A stretch of 64,000 bases of DNA from contig JBAXHD010000005.1 in NCBI GenBank assembly GCA_037139095.1, positions 43,004 to 107,003 of the forward strand, given 5' to 3'. This stretch comes from WLMZ01 sp037139095 (GTDB taxonomy: Bacteria > Actinomycetota > Acidimicrobiia > Acidimicrobiales > Ilumatobacteraceae). The translations under genes and the position numbers were made by a program. The notes beneath the pieces were generated by a model, which searched no databases, was not told the DNA's origin, and was given only the letters and a program-made list of their open reading frames with translations. Positions 1 to 7,886 of the stretch are shown in pieces. The stretch's first letter is position 1. Each line of letters starts with the position of its first letter.

Positions 1-548
1 GGTTCTTCCTGATCGTTGTCGTTGTGGCGGCCGTCGTGATGCGCTACACCCGCTTTGGCCGGCATGTGTACGCAACTGGTTCTAACGAGGAGGCCTCGTA
101 CCTCACGGGCATTCCCACGGCGCGCACCAAAGTGCTGTGTTTTGTTATCTCAAGCACACTTGCGGGATTCGCTGGGCTTGTTGCGATGGCGCGTATCTCT
201 ACTGGCGATCCTCGTGTGGGTTCGCAACTCGCCCTGCAGGCAATCGCTGCAGTAGTGCTCGGTGGCGCAACGCTCGCCGGAGGCCGTGGATCGCCGCTTG
301 GCACTTTTGTGGGTGTCGTTTTGTTGGCCGTCGTGCAGTCGGCTCTCACGTTTAACAATGTGCAAACATTCTGGAACGACGCCGTCTTTGGCGGCGTCCT
401 CATTTTTGCCGTGGTGGTCACAGCGGTCGGCGATCTTCGCCGTCGCCGTGGTAGTTCACGGCCAACAGGGTTGGGTGCGGTGTCGACAACATCGGCGTCA
501 CCGGGTCCGGCGATAACAGATCCACTACAAGGGGAGAACAACCAATGA
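1..548 (+). CDS. Sugar-type ABC transporter permease (RbsC family), 5' end missing
   Basis: C-terminal part of an inner-membrane permease of the ribose/xylose (RbsC, BPD_transp_2) family; the reading frame is open from base 3, so the gene begins before the window. The family signature around RFGRHVYATGSNEEAS, a following hydrophobic segment, and the glycine-rich loop with LGGATLAGGRGS are all typical. Several membrane helices are followed by a polar tail of about 35 residues. It overlaps the next gene, a matching binding protein, by ATGA, so the two are translationally coupled. The ATPase must lie upstream. Substrate is not readable; RbsB/RbsC-type systems carry sugars, nucleosides and autoinducers. 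Confidence 0.9.
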   Translation, partial: FFLIVVVVAAVVMRYTRFGRHVYATGSNEEASYLTGIPTARTKVLCFVISSTLAGFAGLVAMARISTGDPRVGSQLALQAIAAVVLGGATLAGGRGSPLGTFVGVVLLAVVQSALTFNNVQTFWNDAVFGGVLIFAVVVTAVGDLRRRRGSSRPTGLGAVSTTSASPGPAITDPLQGENNQ

Positions 549-1624
549 ATGAAGAATTTACCAATATCGGTCGGCGTCGGTTCCTGCTCGGTGCAGCAGG
601 TATCGCGCTCGGTGGTGGCCTCTTGGCCGCCTGTGGCAGCGATGCGAAGACGCCTGTGGGAACAACCGCGGGTACCACTGGTGGCTCAACCGAAGGCAGC
701 ACTGCGGCAACAACCGCTGGCACGGCCGGCCCACAAGAAGGCCTCATCGGTCTCACGCTGAATGGTCTGAACGACTACACCAAGGGTGTCACCACGGGCG
801 TCTACAAGGCGCTTGAGGGCACCAAGTACACCCTCGAAGTAGTTCAGGTGAACTACGACGCTGCACAAGAACTGTCAGCTGCTGAGGCATTCCTTGCCAA
901 AGGCGTTGTGGGTCTTGTCATCCAGCCGAACACAGCCGAATCTGCCGGCGCTGCTGCAGAGAAGGCCGTCGCCAAGGGCGTTCCCGCTGGCAACTGCATC
1001 TGGCCCGGTCCAAGCGATGCCGACAAGTTTTTCGTTGGCGTTGCCGAGATTGATTCGGTCGAGGGTGGCCGCCTGATCGGCGAGTACCTCAAGGCAAACG
1101 CGACCCCAGGCAAGGTCTGTGTTGTTCAGGGCGTCGTGGGCCAGGGCTTCTCTGAGCGCATCGACGAAGGACTCGACAAGGCACTCGAGGGCTCCGGCTT
1201 TGAGATCGTCGTTCGCGAGCAGGGCTTCTTCGATCGCACCAAGGCGGTCGGCGTGGTCGAGCAGGCATTTCAGGCTCATCCCGACCTCGGCATCGTCGTT
1301 GCCTACTCGGCATCGATGTCGAACGGTATTGCTCAGTGGCTCAAGGACCAGGGCAAGGACAAGGTGTTGCACGTCTCGTCTGACGCCGACGAGGAGATGG
1401 TCGGCTGGATGAAGACTCCGTACCTCAAGGCCACTCGCTACTACTCATCGGCGCAGACCGGCTTGATCGCCGCAAACGCAGTTCTCGCCACACTTCGTGG
1501 TGAGAAGCCACAGTTCCGTACCGTGGTCGAGCAGGTCATCGCTACGTCCGACACGATCGACAAGATCGTCGAAGCGAATCCATACATGTTCATGGATTAC
1601 AAGGACAAGGTTCAGAACATCTAA
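545..1624 (+). CDS. Substrate-binding lipoprotein of RbsB-type ABC transporter
   Basis: Periplasmic-binding-protein type I (Peripla_BP_4) of 359 residues. The N-terminus has a twin-arginine-like stretch GRRRFLLG, a hydrophobic segment and a lipobox LAAC, so it is probably exported folded by Tat and anchored as a lipoprotein. A Gly/Thr/Ser-rich linker (residues about 37-62) precedes the two-lobed binding domain. The start ATG overlaps the stop of the permease gene (ATGA). A strong hairpin follows at 1631. The ligand cannot be told from sequence; the downstream dioxygenase, VOC and TudS-like genes suggest a small nitrogen- or sulfur-containing compound or modified nucleoside rather than a simple hexose (inference). 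Confidence 0.9.
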   Translation: MNEEFTNIGRRRFLLGAAGIALGGGLLAACGSDAKTPVGTTAGTTGGSTEGSTAATTAGTAGPQEGLIGLTLNGLNDYTKGVTTGVYKALEGTKYTLEVVQVNYDAAQELSAAEAFLAKGVVGLVIQPNTAESAGAAAEKAVAKGVPAGNCIWPGPSDADKFFVGVAEIDSVEGGRLIGEYLKANATPGKVCVVQGVVGQGFSERIDEGLDKALEGSGFEIVVREQGFFDRTKAVGVVEQAFQAHPDLGIVVAYSASMSNGIAQWLKDQGKDKVLHVSSDADEEMVGWMKTPYLKATRYYSSAQTGLIAANAVLATLRGEKPQFRTVVEQVIATSDTIDKIVEANPYMFMDYKDKVQNI

Positions 1625-1630
1625 GGCGGT

Positions 1631-1659
1631 GTGGCCTGCCCGCGATGCGGGCAGGCCAC
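1631..1659 (+). terminator. Strong hairpin after the binding-protein gene
   Basis: Perfect 13-bp inverted repeat GTGGCCTGCCCGC / GCGGGCAGGCCAC with a GAT loop starts 7 bases after the binding-protein stop codon. There is no U-tract, so it may be a weak or Rho-assisted terminator, or an mRNA-stabilising hairpin that keeps binding-protein transcripts in excess over the downstream enzymes. Confidence 0.6.
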
Positions 1660-1734
1660 CTCGTAATCACACATTGTGAAGAGAAGAGTCAGCCCAACAG
1701 TGGCCGCTGGCGGGCTCAACGAGATGAGGAAGTC

Positions 1735-2736
1735 ATGGACACTGTCCCAGTTATCGATATAGCGCCGTTTCTCGCAGGTACGCCCGAAGGTATCGACAAG
1801 GTGGCGAGGGAGATCGCTCATGCGTGCGAGCAAATTGGGTTCTTTCAGATCACCGGCTACGGCGTATCTGAAGAGTTCATTCAGCAGGTGTACGACATCA
1901 GCCGCCGCTTCTTCGATCTGACCGAGTCGGAAAAGGCCGTTGCCGCCCAGCCTGCGCCCGATCAGGTGCGCGGCTGGACCGCGGTTGGCATGGAGGGGCT
2001 CTCGTATTCACTCGATGAGGTCGCCCCCGGTGACCTGAAAGAAAAGATGGACATGGGTCCATTCGCGGTGCCCGCCGACGAGTACCACACGTGTGCCGAA
2101 GCTGGACCCCACTTCGCTCCCAACGTCTGGCCCGACGCTCTCCCCGAGATGCGTGGGCTCTGGGAGCGTTACTTCGCTGAGATGAGCGAGGTCTCCCGTC
2201 AGGTCATGCGAATTTTCGCCGTGGCGCTCGACCTTGATATCGATTTCTTCGAGGACAAGATCAATGAGCACATCAGCATGTTCCGGGCGATCAACTACCC
2301 CGATCAGGTCGAGCCGCCGTTGCCCGGTCAGTTGCGCGCCGGCGCGCATTCTGACTACGGCAGTCTCACGCTGCTTCGCCAAGAGCAGCGCCCCGGAAGT
2401 CTGCAAGTGATGACCAAGAGTGGCGAATGGTTCGATGTGCCTGCCATTCAAGGAGCGCTGGTGGTGAACATCGGCGACTTGATGGCCGAGTGGACCAACG
2501 ACCGTTGGGTGTCCACCTTGCACCGCGTCATCAACCCGCCACGCGACTTGGCCAACGATTCTCGCCGTATCTCGTTGGTGTTCTTTCATCAGCCCAACTA
2601 CGACGCGATGATCTCATGCTTACCCACCTGTCTTACGGCTGGCGAGCAACCAAAACATGCGCCAATGTCGTCGGGCGAGCATCTGTTCTCAAAGTTCGTG
2701 AAGCAGTCGACCTTTGGGCAAGGCGTCGAGCAGTGA
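1735..2736 (+). CDS. 2-oxoglutarate/Fe(II)-dependent oxygenase, isopenicillin-N-synthase-like
   Basis: 333-residue protein with the double-stranded beta-helix of the 2OG-Fe(II) oxygenase superfamily. The N-terminal DIOX_N-type region starts MDTVPVIDIAPFLAG. Iron ligands are visible as H205-S-D207 and H263 (STLHRVINPP), and the R278-I-S280 pair fits the co-substrate carboxylate-binding RxS motif. I start it at ATG 1735, preceded by GAGGAA, rather than at an earlier in-frame start 30 codons upstream with no ribosome site and no family resemblance. The next gene overlaps by GTGA. Substrate unknown; relatives hydroxylate or desaturate small molecules. Confidence 0.88.
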   Translation: MDTVPVIDIAPFLAGTPEGIDKVAREIAHACEQIGFFQITGYGVSEEFIQQVYDISRRFFDLTESEKAVAAQPAPDQVRGWTAVGMEGLSYSLDEVAPGDLKEKMDMGPFAVPADEYHTCAEAGPHFAPNVWPDALPEMRGLWERYFAEMSEVSRQVMRIFAVALDLDIDFFEDKINEHISMFRAINYPDQVEPPLPGQLRAGAHSDYGSLTLLRQEQRPGSLQVMTKSGEWFDVPAIQGALVVNIGDLMAEWTNDRWVSTLHRVINPPRDLANDSRRISLVFFHQPNYDAMISCLPTCLTAGEQPKHAPMSSGEHLFSKFVKQSTFGQGVEQ

Positions 2737-3131
2737 GCGTCGGCATCTCGCTCGCCAGCTTCATCAGCGCTGACTTCGTTGGTTTGTTCGAGTTCTATTC
2801 GAACACCTTTCACTTGCCCGAAGTTGTCGAGTTGCACAGCGACATCTTCCGTGGGGCCGATGCGTCTGGCGTGACCATTGGTTTTTCGGCGCCAGTTGTC
2901 TACGAGATGCTGAACATTCAGGAATGGGCGAATGCCAAGGGCACTACGCAGTACCTCACGTTTGAATGCGAAAGCGATGAGGCAGTCACCGAGGCCACGA
3001 ATCGAGCGATTGCCAATGGGGCGCGACTCCTTCATGACCCGTACGAGACCTACTACGGCGCCTTTCAGTCGGTGATGGCTGACCCCGACGGCAACGTGTT
3101 CCGAATTAACCACTTTCGTCCAGCGCCGTAA
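2733..3131 (+). CDS. VOC (glyoxalase/dioxygenase fold) protein
   Basis: 132-residue protein of the vicinal-oxygen-chelate superfamily: it starts VSVGISLASFIS, contains the FEFYSNTFHLPEVVE helix and ends with the characteristic SVMADPDGNVFRINHF strand. The GTG start overlaps the stop of the dioxygenase (GTGA), which fixes the start and indicates translational coupling. Metal ligands cannot be assigned with certainty. It probably acts on the same catabolic intermediate as the neighbouring enzymes. Confidence 0.8.
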   Translation: MSVGISLASFISADFVGLFEFYSNTFHLPEVVELHSDIFRGADASGVTIGFSAPVVYEMLNIQEWANAKGTTQYLTFECESDEAVTEATNRAIANGARLLHDPYETYYGAFQSVMADPDGNVFRINHFRPAP

Positions 3132-3778
3132 TGACCGAGCCAGCAACACCCGTCAGCGTTGCGACGACGCGGCGCGTGGCGTTCGTGGCGCATTGCTTGG
3201 TGAACCAGAACGCCAAGGTTCAAGAATTTGCTCGTTCGCCAGGCGTCGTTCCGGGCGTTGTTGAGCGCCTGCGCAAGCACAGCTACCGAATCCAACAACT
3301 GCCGTGCCCCGAGATGGCTTTCGCCGGAGTGAACCGATGGTGGCAGGGGCGTGAGTTGTATGACAAGGCCAACTATCGGCGGCACTGTCAGGTACTTGCA
3401 AACAACATGGCCAGCCCGATTGCCGAGTTCTACCGTCGCGGATTCGAAATTGTGGTCATCGGTCTCGATGGCAGCCCGTCGAGTGGTGTTCGCTACACCG
3501 GCAAGGCCAAGGACTGGGGTGGTCGGCCTCATTTCGTCGATGGCGACTACGAGGTCGTCGAGGGCATGGGCGTGTGGATGGAAGAACTCAAGATTGGTCT
3601 TGAAGCTCGCCAGATCCCGTGGCCACGTGCAAGCGGAATGTTGCTCGATACCACCGATTGGGACGAGGCTCGCGATCTCCCTCGGTGCCTCGATGAACTC
3701 GACGAGTTCCTCAGTGGCGGAGGCCGCGCAGTCGACGCTGCCACGTTGCCCCCGGTGGAAACCAATGCTGCACCCTGA
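3131..3778 (+). CDS. TudS/DUF523-related putative desulfidase, one cluster cysteine replaced
   Basis: 215 residues resembling the TudS (thiouracil desulfidase, DUF523) relatives, especially the CD3072-like branch: VAFVAHCLVNQNAKV near the N-terminus, LPCPEM in the middle and GLDGSPSSGV later. TudS holds a [4Fe-4S] cluster with three cysteines in these three motifs. Here C22 and C59 are present, but the third motif reads SPSS instead of SPSC (S118, codon AGT), so either the third ligand is supplied elsewhere (C86 is a candidate) or the protein is not a cluster enzyme. The ATG overlaps the preceding TAA. Assignment rests on motif memory, not alignment. Confidence 0.6.
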   Translation: MTEPATPVSVATTRRVAFVAHCLVNQNAKVQEFARSPGVVPGVVERLRKHSYRIQQLPCPEMAFAGVNRWWQGRELYDKANYRRHCQVLANNMASPIAEFYRRGFEIVVIGLDGSPSSGVRYTGKAKDWGGRPHFVDGDYEVVEGMGVWMEELKIGLEARQIPWPRASGMLLDTTDWDEARDLPRCLDELDEFLSGGGRAVDAATLPPVETNAAP

Positions 3779-4160
3779 CCCGCGCGCCTACCGTGTCGCC
3801 TTGCTGGCCGATTCAGTTGCCAATGAGCCCGACCCCTCGTTCGACGTGCTCGGCATGCTTGATGCGGCTGACTTCGGCGTCGTGGTGCTTCCGCCATCCG
3901 ACTTCGTCATTGACACGATTTCCAGCATCGTCGAATACGTGGTCGACGACCTGGTTGACTACCGCTCGAACGGCTACCGCGTCGTGGTCATTGGCACGTC
4001 CGATGTCGACCAGTTTGGGGTATGGCTCAATCATGTTGACCATGAACTCAACCGTCGATCAGCCGACCCATTCGAGGTCTTCGATATTGTCGGTGCTGTT
4101 GCGGCGGACCTTCAGCGGTTCCTCGACGCAGCGCTGCCGGCAGCGCAACAGCGCCATTAA
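3765..4160 (+). CDS. Conserved-looking protein of unknown function in the ABC/dioxygenase operon
   Basis: I do not recognise this 131-residue protein. It has alternating beta strands and helices (YRVALLADSVANEPD, FGVVVLPPSDF, YRVVVIGTSDVDQFGV) suggesting a small Rossmann-like domain, no membrane segment and no cysteines. The ATG at 3765 lies inside the last codons of the TudS-like gene (14-base overlap), so the pair is probably translationally coupled and the protein may be a partner or second half of that enzyme. An upstream in-frame start at 3351 would lie wholly inside the previous gene and was not used. Confidence 0.6.
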   Translation: MLHPDPRAYRVALLADSVANEPDPSFDVLGMLDAADFGVVVLPPSDFVIDTISSIVEYVVDDLVDYRSNGYRVVVIGTSDVDQFGVWLNHVDHELNRRSADPFEVFDIVGAVAADLQRFLDAALPAAQQRH

Positions 4161-4180
4161 CAACAAAGGGTGAGTGGGCA

Positions 4181-4687
4181 ATGCCAAAACGCAACAGGGC
4201 AAACGAAAAGCGTAAGCAGTTCGGAACAGCGGCCGTCATACCAACGCCTGCTGCGGTCAAGTCCGATACCGCGCCTGCGGCAGCGGTGGTGGCTGCGCCA
4301 GTCGACGATGCTGCTACCCGCGACGCAAAGCGATTCGCTGAGGCGCTCAGGGCTCACGAGGCAGCCGACCAAGCCGAGCGCGAACGAGTGCGGCTCGAAA
4401 CCGAGCAGATGCAGCACCACGAAACGCTCAAGGCCAACAAGCAGCGTGCCGCCGATCTCATTAAGCAACTGCGCGGACAAGACCGCGCCCGCCAACGTCG
4501 TGTCGAAGCCGAGGCCGCGTATCGCGTTGCGCTCGCCGAACTACAAGAGTTCGAAACTGGCGAGCGGCCAGCTTGGGCCCCGGAAGTCGAAGTTGAAGAC
4601 GACATCGAATCCGATTCGCACGACGACTCTTCTGAGTCCGCCGACGACAACTCCCTAGGTGACGACGCGGCGTCTGCGCCCGAGTGA
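4181..4687 (+). CDS. Highly charged coiled-coil protein, unknown function
   Basis: 168 residues in three zones: a basic N-terminus (MPKRNRANEKRKQ) and Ala/Pro/Val-rich linker, a long charged helix from about 45 to 125 rich in Glu, Arg, Gln and Ala (probable coiled coil), and a very acidic Asp/Ser/Glu tail. GGGTGAG precedes the ATG by a good spacing. No enzymatic motif. The polarity from basic to acidic resembles nucleic-acid- or ribosome-associated proteins, but no function is claimed. It overlaps the following transporter gene by GTGA. Confidence 0.65.
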   Translation: MPKRNRANEKRKQFGTAAVIPTPAAVKSDTAPAAAVVAAPVDDAATRDAKRFAEALRAHEAADQAERERVRLETEQMQHHETLKANKQRAADLIKQLRGQDRARQRRVEAEAAYRVALAELQEFETGERPAWAPEVEVEDDIESDSHDDSSESADDNSLGDDAASAPE

Positions 4688-5589
4688 CCATCGTGAGCGG
4701 CGAGCCACCCATCGCCAGGGCGGCCACTCTTGAGCGTGCCGCGCCGTGGCTCTTTGTGGCGTTTTGGAGCACCGGTTTCATCGTTGCGCGCTACGGCACC
4801 GAAGACGCAGGCCCGCTTACCTTCCTGACAGTGCGCCTCGCCGCAGCTGCTGTATTGCTCTGGATCGTTGCCGCGGCCACGCACGCCCCAGCCATCAATC
4901 GGCGCCAGATCACGTGGGCTTCAGTCACCGGCCTCGGCATGCACGCGATGTATCTCGGCGGAGTGTTTGTAGCCATCGCTCATGGGCTCCCTTCCGGACT
5001 CGGCGCGCTCATCGCTGGGTTGCATCCAGTCATCACATCGTTGGCAGCGCGTTGGCTGCTCAACGAACGGCTCTGGCCTCGCCAATGGCTTGGCGTGTCG
5101 CTGGGCATGGTCGGCGTGCTTGCCGTGGTCGTCGATCGCTTGCGCGCCCATTCGGGCGGCATCACCACCTTTACCTTGTGCGCAATGACCGTGGCCGTTG
5201 TTGGCATGGCTGGCGGAACGTTGGTGCAGCGGTCTCACGGCGCGCGGATGCCGTTACTGCGCGGCACAGCAGTGCAGTACTCGGCCGCTGCTGTCATCGT
5301 TTCAGTCGGGGCTATCGGCAACGAGCACTGGAAGTTTCACTCGACACCGCGCCTGTGGTTCTCGCTGGCGTGGGCGTTGCTGGTGCTATCCATCGCAGCA
5401 GTGCTGATCATGATGGTGCTGTTGCAGCGTCATGCAGCGGCGCGAGTGAGCAGCCTGTTCTTTCTCACGCCAGCGCTCAGCACCATCGAAGGCGCGATCT
5501 TGTTTGGCGAACGCCTTGGCCTGCTTGCGCTGATCGGTTTTGTGGTGGCGCTTGCAGGAGTGTGGTTGACCACTCGTCAGCCGGTGTAG
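4684..5589 (+). CDS. EamA/DMT-family transporter
   Basis: 301-residue integral membrane protein with about ten hydrophobic helices arranged as two EamA repeats; the first repeat begins PWLFVAFWSTGFIVARYG and the second carries LFFLTPALSTIEGAILFGE near the end. Drug/metabolite transporters of this kind export amino acids or small metabolites. The GTG start overlaps the previous stop. Its 3' end overlaps the convergent aminotransferase gene by 13 bases. Substrate unknown. Confidence 0.88.
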   Translation: MTIVSGEPPIARAATLERAAPWLFVAFWSTGFIVARYGTEDAGPLTFLTVRLAAAAVLLWIVAAATHAPAINRRQITWASVTGLGMHAMYLGGVFVAIAHGLPSGLGALIAGLHPVITSLAARWLLNERLWPRQWLGVSLGMVGVLAVVVDRLRAHSGGITTFTLCAMTVAVVGMAGGTLVQRSHGARMPLLRGTAVQYSAAAVIVSVGAIGNEHWKFHSTPRLWFSLAWALLVLSIAAVLIMMVLLQRHAAARVSSLFFLTPALSTIEGAILFGERLGLLALIGFVVALAGVWLTTRQPV

Positions 5590-6929
5590 TGCTGATCAGC
5601 CAGTTCGAGAACTTCGTCGATGATGGCGATGCCGGCACGGGCTTCGTCGGCCGGTGTGTTGATTGGCGGCACCACGTACAAGCGGTTGAAGTGCGTGAAT
5701 GGCCATAGGCCACGCTGCTTGCATGCTGCTGCAAGATCAACCATTGGTTGGGCGGCGGCGCCGACAGCGTTGAACGGAACCAACGGGGCACGTGTCTCGC
5801 GGTTGGTCACCAAATCGAGTGCCCAGAAGGCACCGAGGCCGCGCACTTGTCCGATTGATGGGTGCTTGGCGGCGAGCTTGGCAAGCTCTGGCCCGATGAC
5901 ATCAGAGCCCAGTGTGCGGGCGTAGTCGATGAGGCCTTCTTCTTTGAAGATGTTGATGCTGGCGACGGCCGAAGCGCACGCCAACACATGGCCGCTGTAG
6001 GTGAGCCCGCCGGGGTACTGGCGATCGCGGAACGTGTCGGCGATGCGTTGGCTGATGATGACGCCACCGAGTGGGATGTAACCGCTGTTGCTGCCCTTGG
6101 CGAAGGTGATCAGGTCGGGGGTGACATCCCAGTGGTTCACAGCGAACCATTCGCCGCAGCGGCCAAAGCCAGCCATCACTTCGTCGGCGATGTACACAAT
6201 GCCGTGCTCGTCGCAGATGTCGCGCACACCCTGCAGGTAGCCAGGAGGCGGAACGAGAATGCCGTTGGTGCCCACCACGCTCTCGAGGATGATGCAGGCA
6301 ATGGTGCCCGGACCCTCGACCATGATGGTCTCGCGCAGGTGCTGCAGGGCGCGCTCTGATTCTTGGATTTCGTCGGCGCTGTGGAATGGGCTGCGATAGG
6401 CGAAGGGTCCCCAGAAGTGAACAACGCCCGACACGCCAGTCTCACCGCTCCAGCGGCGTGGGTCGCCAGTGACAGCAATGGCGCCGCCGGTGGCACCGTG
6501 ATAGCTGCGGTAGGTAGCGAGCACCTTCTGGCGGCCGGTGTGCAGACGCGACATGCGAATCGCGTTGTCGGTTGCCTCGGCTCCACCGTTGGTGAAGAAC
6601 ACCATGTTCAAATCGCCGGGCGCCAACTCGGCAATGAGTCGTGCGGCCTCGCTGCGGGCTTCGTTGGCATGGAACGGAGCGATGGTGCACAACTTGCCGG
6701 CTTGCTCTTGAATCGCCGCAACAAGCTTGGGGTGTTGGTGCCCAATGTTCACGTTCACGAGTTGGCTCGAGAAGTCGAGGTAGCGCTTGCCGTTCTCGTC
6801 CCAGAACCAGCTGCCCTCGGCGCCGGCGACCACGATGGGCTTCAGCGCGCCCTGCGCTGACCAACTGTGGAACACGTGGCTTCGGTCGTTGATGTAGGCG
6901 TCTGATTGAGGAGCTTCGAGAGCAGTCAT
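5577..6929 (-). CDS. Class III PLP-dependent aminotransferase
   Basis: 450-residue fold-type I aminotransferase. Visible features: FFTNGGAEATDNAIRMSR (cofactor phosphate loop), YRSYHGATGGA, IADEVMAGFGR with the pyridine-nitrogen Asp249, and ITFAKGSNSGYIPLGG with the Schiff-base Lys278. The sequence style is that of omega-amino-acid/taurine-pyruvate aminotransferases rather than ornithine or acetylornithine enzymes; the amino donor is not determinable. The ATG at 6929 sits 6 bases after a TACGAT box, so the transcript is probably leaderless. It is divergent from the dienelactone hydrolase gene. Confidence 0.9.
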   Translation of the reverse strand: MTALEAPQSDAYINDRSHVFHSWSAQGALKPIVVAGAEGSWFWDENGKRYLDFSSQLVNVNIGHQHPKLVAAIQEQAGKLCTIAPFHANEARSEAARLIAELAPGDLNMVFFTNGGAEATDNAIRMSRLHTGRQKVLATYRSYHGATGGAIAVTGDPRRWSGETGVSGVVHFWGPFAYRSPFHSADEIQESERALQHLRETIMVEGPGTIACIILESVVGTNGILVPPPGYLQGVRDICDEHGIVYIADEVMAGFGRCGEWFAVNHWDVTPDLITFAKGSNSGYIPLGGVIISQRIADTFRDRQYPGGLTYSGHVLACASAVASINIFKEEGLIDYARTLGSDVIGPELAKLAAKHPSIGQVRGLGAFWALDLVTNRETRAPLVPFNAVGAAAQPMVDLAAACKQRGLWPFTHFNRLYVVPPINTPADEARAGIAIIDEVLELADQHYTG

Positions 6930-6935
6930 GGGTGC

Positions 6936-6941
6936 ATCGTA
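6936..6941 (-). promoter_or_regulatory. Leaderless -10 box (TACGAT) of the aminotransferase gene
   Basis: TACGAT matches TANNNT and ends 6 bases before ATG 6929, which puts the transcription start on the start codon. No Shine-Dalgarno sequence is present. Confidence 0.55.
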
Positions 6942-7021
6942 TTCGCTTGAGATGAGGCGTGCAGGTTCGATCTGTGGTCACTTGTCAAGATTCGTTGAAT
7001 CTTGCTGCCCGGCGACCGCAC

Positions 7022-7027
7022 TACAGT
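7022..7027 (+). promoter_or_regulatory. Leaderless -10 box (TACAGT) of the dienelactone hydrolase gene
   Basis: TACAGT is followed by 7 bases and then ATG 7035. This argues for 7035 as the start rather than the in-frame ATG at 7002, which lies upstream of the box. Confidence 0.55.
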
Positions 7028-7034
7028 CGCACCC

Positions 7035-7703
7035 ATGGGCGAATCGATCACATTCAGGAGCAACGGCGGCACATGCGAGGGGTACCTCGCTGGAGACAGC
7101 GGACCCGGAGTCGTTGTCATCCAAGAGTGGTGGGGTCTGAACGATCACATCAAGGACATTGTCGATCGTGTGGCTGCTGAGGGGTTCGTTGCTCTTGCCC
7201 CCGATCTGTATCACGGCGCCTCGGCCACCGAGCCCGATGGTGCTGGCAAGTTGATGATGGGCTTAAACATCGTTGAGGCCGCCAAAGATATGTCGGGCGC
7301 TATCGATGTGCTGCAGCAGCGCACGGGTCGCAACACGGTTGGCGTCACCGGATTCTGCATGGGCGGCGGACTCGCGCTGGTTGCTGCGTGTCATCGTCCC
7401 GACGCGGTGGCGGCGGTGGCGCCGTTCTACGGGCTTATCCCGTGGGTAAGCGCTCAGCCCGATTGGTCGGCATTGGCCGCCAAGGTCGAGGGCCACTACG
7501 CCGCCGACGACGCGTTCTTCACGCCCGACAACGCGGCGGCGCTACAAGCCCAATTGCGTGATCTCAGCAAGGACGCCACGCTGCACGTGTACGACGGATG
7601 CGACCACGCATTCTTCAACGACACGCGCCCCGAGGTCTACAACGCAGCGGCTGCCGCCACCGCGTGGGACCGCACCATCGACCTGTTCCGAACCACGCTC
7701 TAG
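7035..7703 (+). CDS. Dienelactone hydrolase family protein
   Basis: 222-residue alpha/beta hydrolase of the DLH family. Catalytic triad candidates are C108 in GFCMGGG, D159 in GHYAADDAFF and H191 in DGCDHAFFND; use of Cys as nucleophile is characteristic of true dienelactone hydrolases (chlorocatechol and related ring-cleavage pathways). The N-terminus ITFRSNGGTCEGYLAG fits the family start. The start was set by the leaderless -10 box. No ring-cleavage dioxygenase lies beside it, so the physiological substrate is open. Confidence 0.88.
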   Translation: MGESITFRSNGGTCEGYLAGDSGPGVVVIQEWWGLNDHIKDIVDRVAAEGFVALAPDLYHGASATEPDGAGKLMMGLNIVEAAKDMSGAIDVLQQRTGRNTVGVTGFCMGGGLALVAACHRPDAVAAVAPFYGLIPWVSAQPDWSALAAKVEGHYAADDAFFTPDNAAALQAQLRDLSKDATLHVYDGCDHAFFNDTRPEVYNAAAAATAWDRTIDLFRTTL

Positions 7704-7763
7704 CCGTGCTTCGGCGGCATCCACCGTCCCACGTCCCACGTCCACCGTTCCTGCACCCCCAAG

Positions 7764-7810
7764 TTTGTTGAAGACTTCAGGTTGGGGGTTGACCAATTGT
7801 CTTCAACAAA
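7764..7810. repeat. Intergenic inverted repeat with TTTGTTGAAGAC arms
   Basis: Perfect 12-bp inverted repeat: TTTGTTGAAGAC at 7764-7775 and GTCTTCAACAAA at 7799-7810, with a 23-base loop; a third, direct copy TTTGTTGAAG follows at 7814-7823. It lies between two convergent genes, so it may act as a bidirectional terminator or be a small mobile or REP-like repeat. Confidence 0.7.
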
Positions 7811-7830
7811 ACGTTTGTTGAAGCGAAATG

Positions 7831-7858
7831 GTGAGCGGTGAGCGGTGAGCGGTGAGCA
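7831..7858. repeat. Four tandem GTGAGCG heptamers
   Basis: GTGAGCG occurs three times in a row and a fourth copy ends in A (GTGAGCA). The unit is 7 bp, outside any gene, just after the 7764-7823 repeats. Likely a slippage-prone microsatellite; too short and without spacers to be CRISPR. Confidence 0.75.
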
Positions 7859-7886
7859 GTAATCGTTGATCGGATGGCGGTGACGG

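Noticed and set aside
7831..7858. Possible CRISPR array
   Set aside because: Unit of 7 bp, no spacers, no cas genes nearby.
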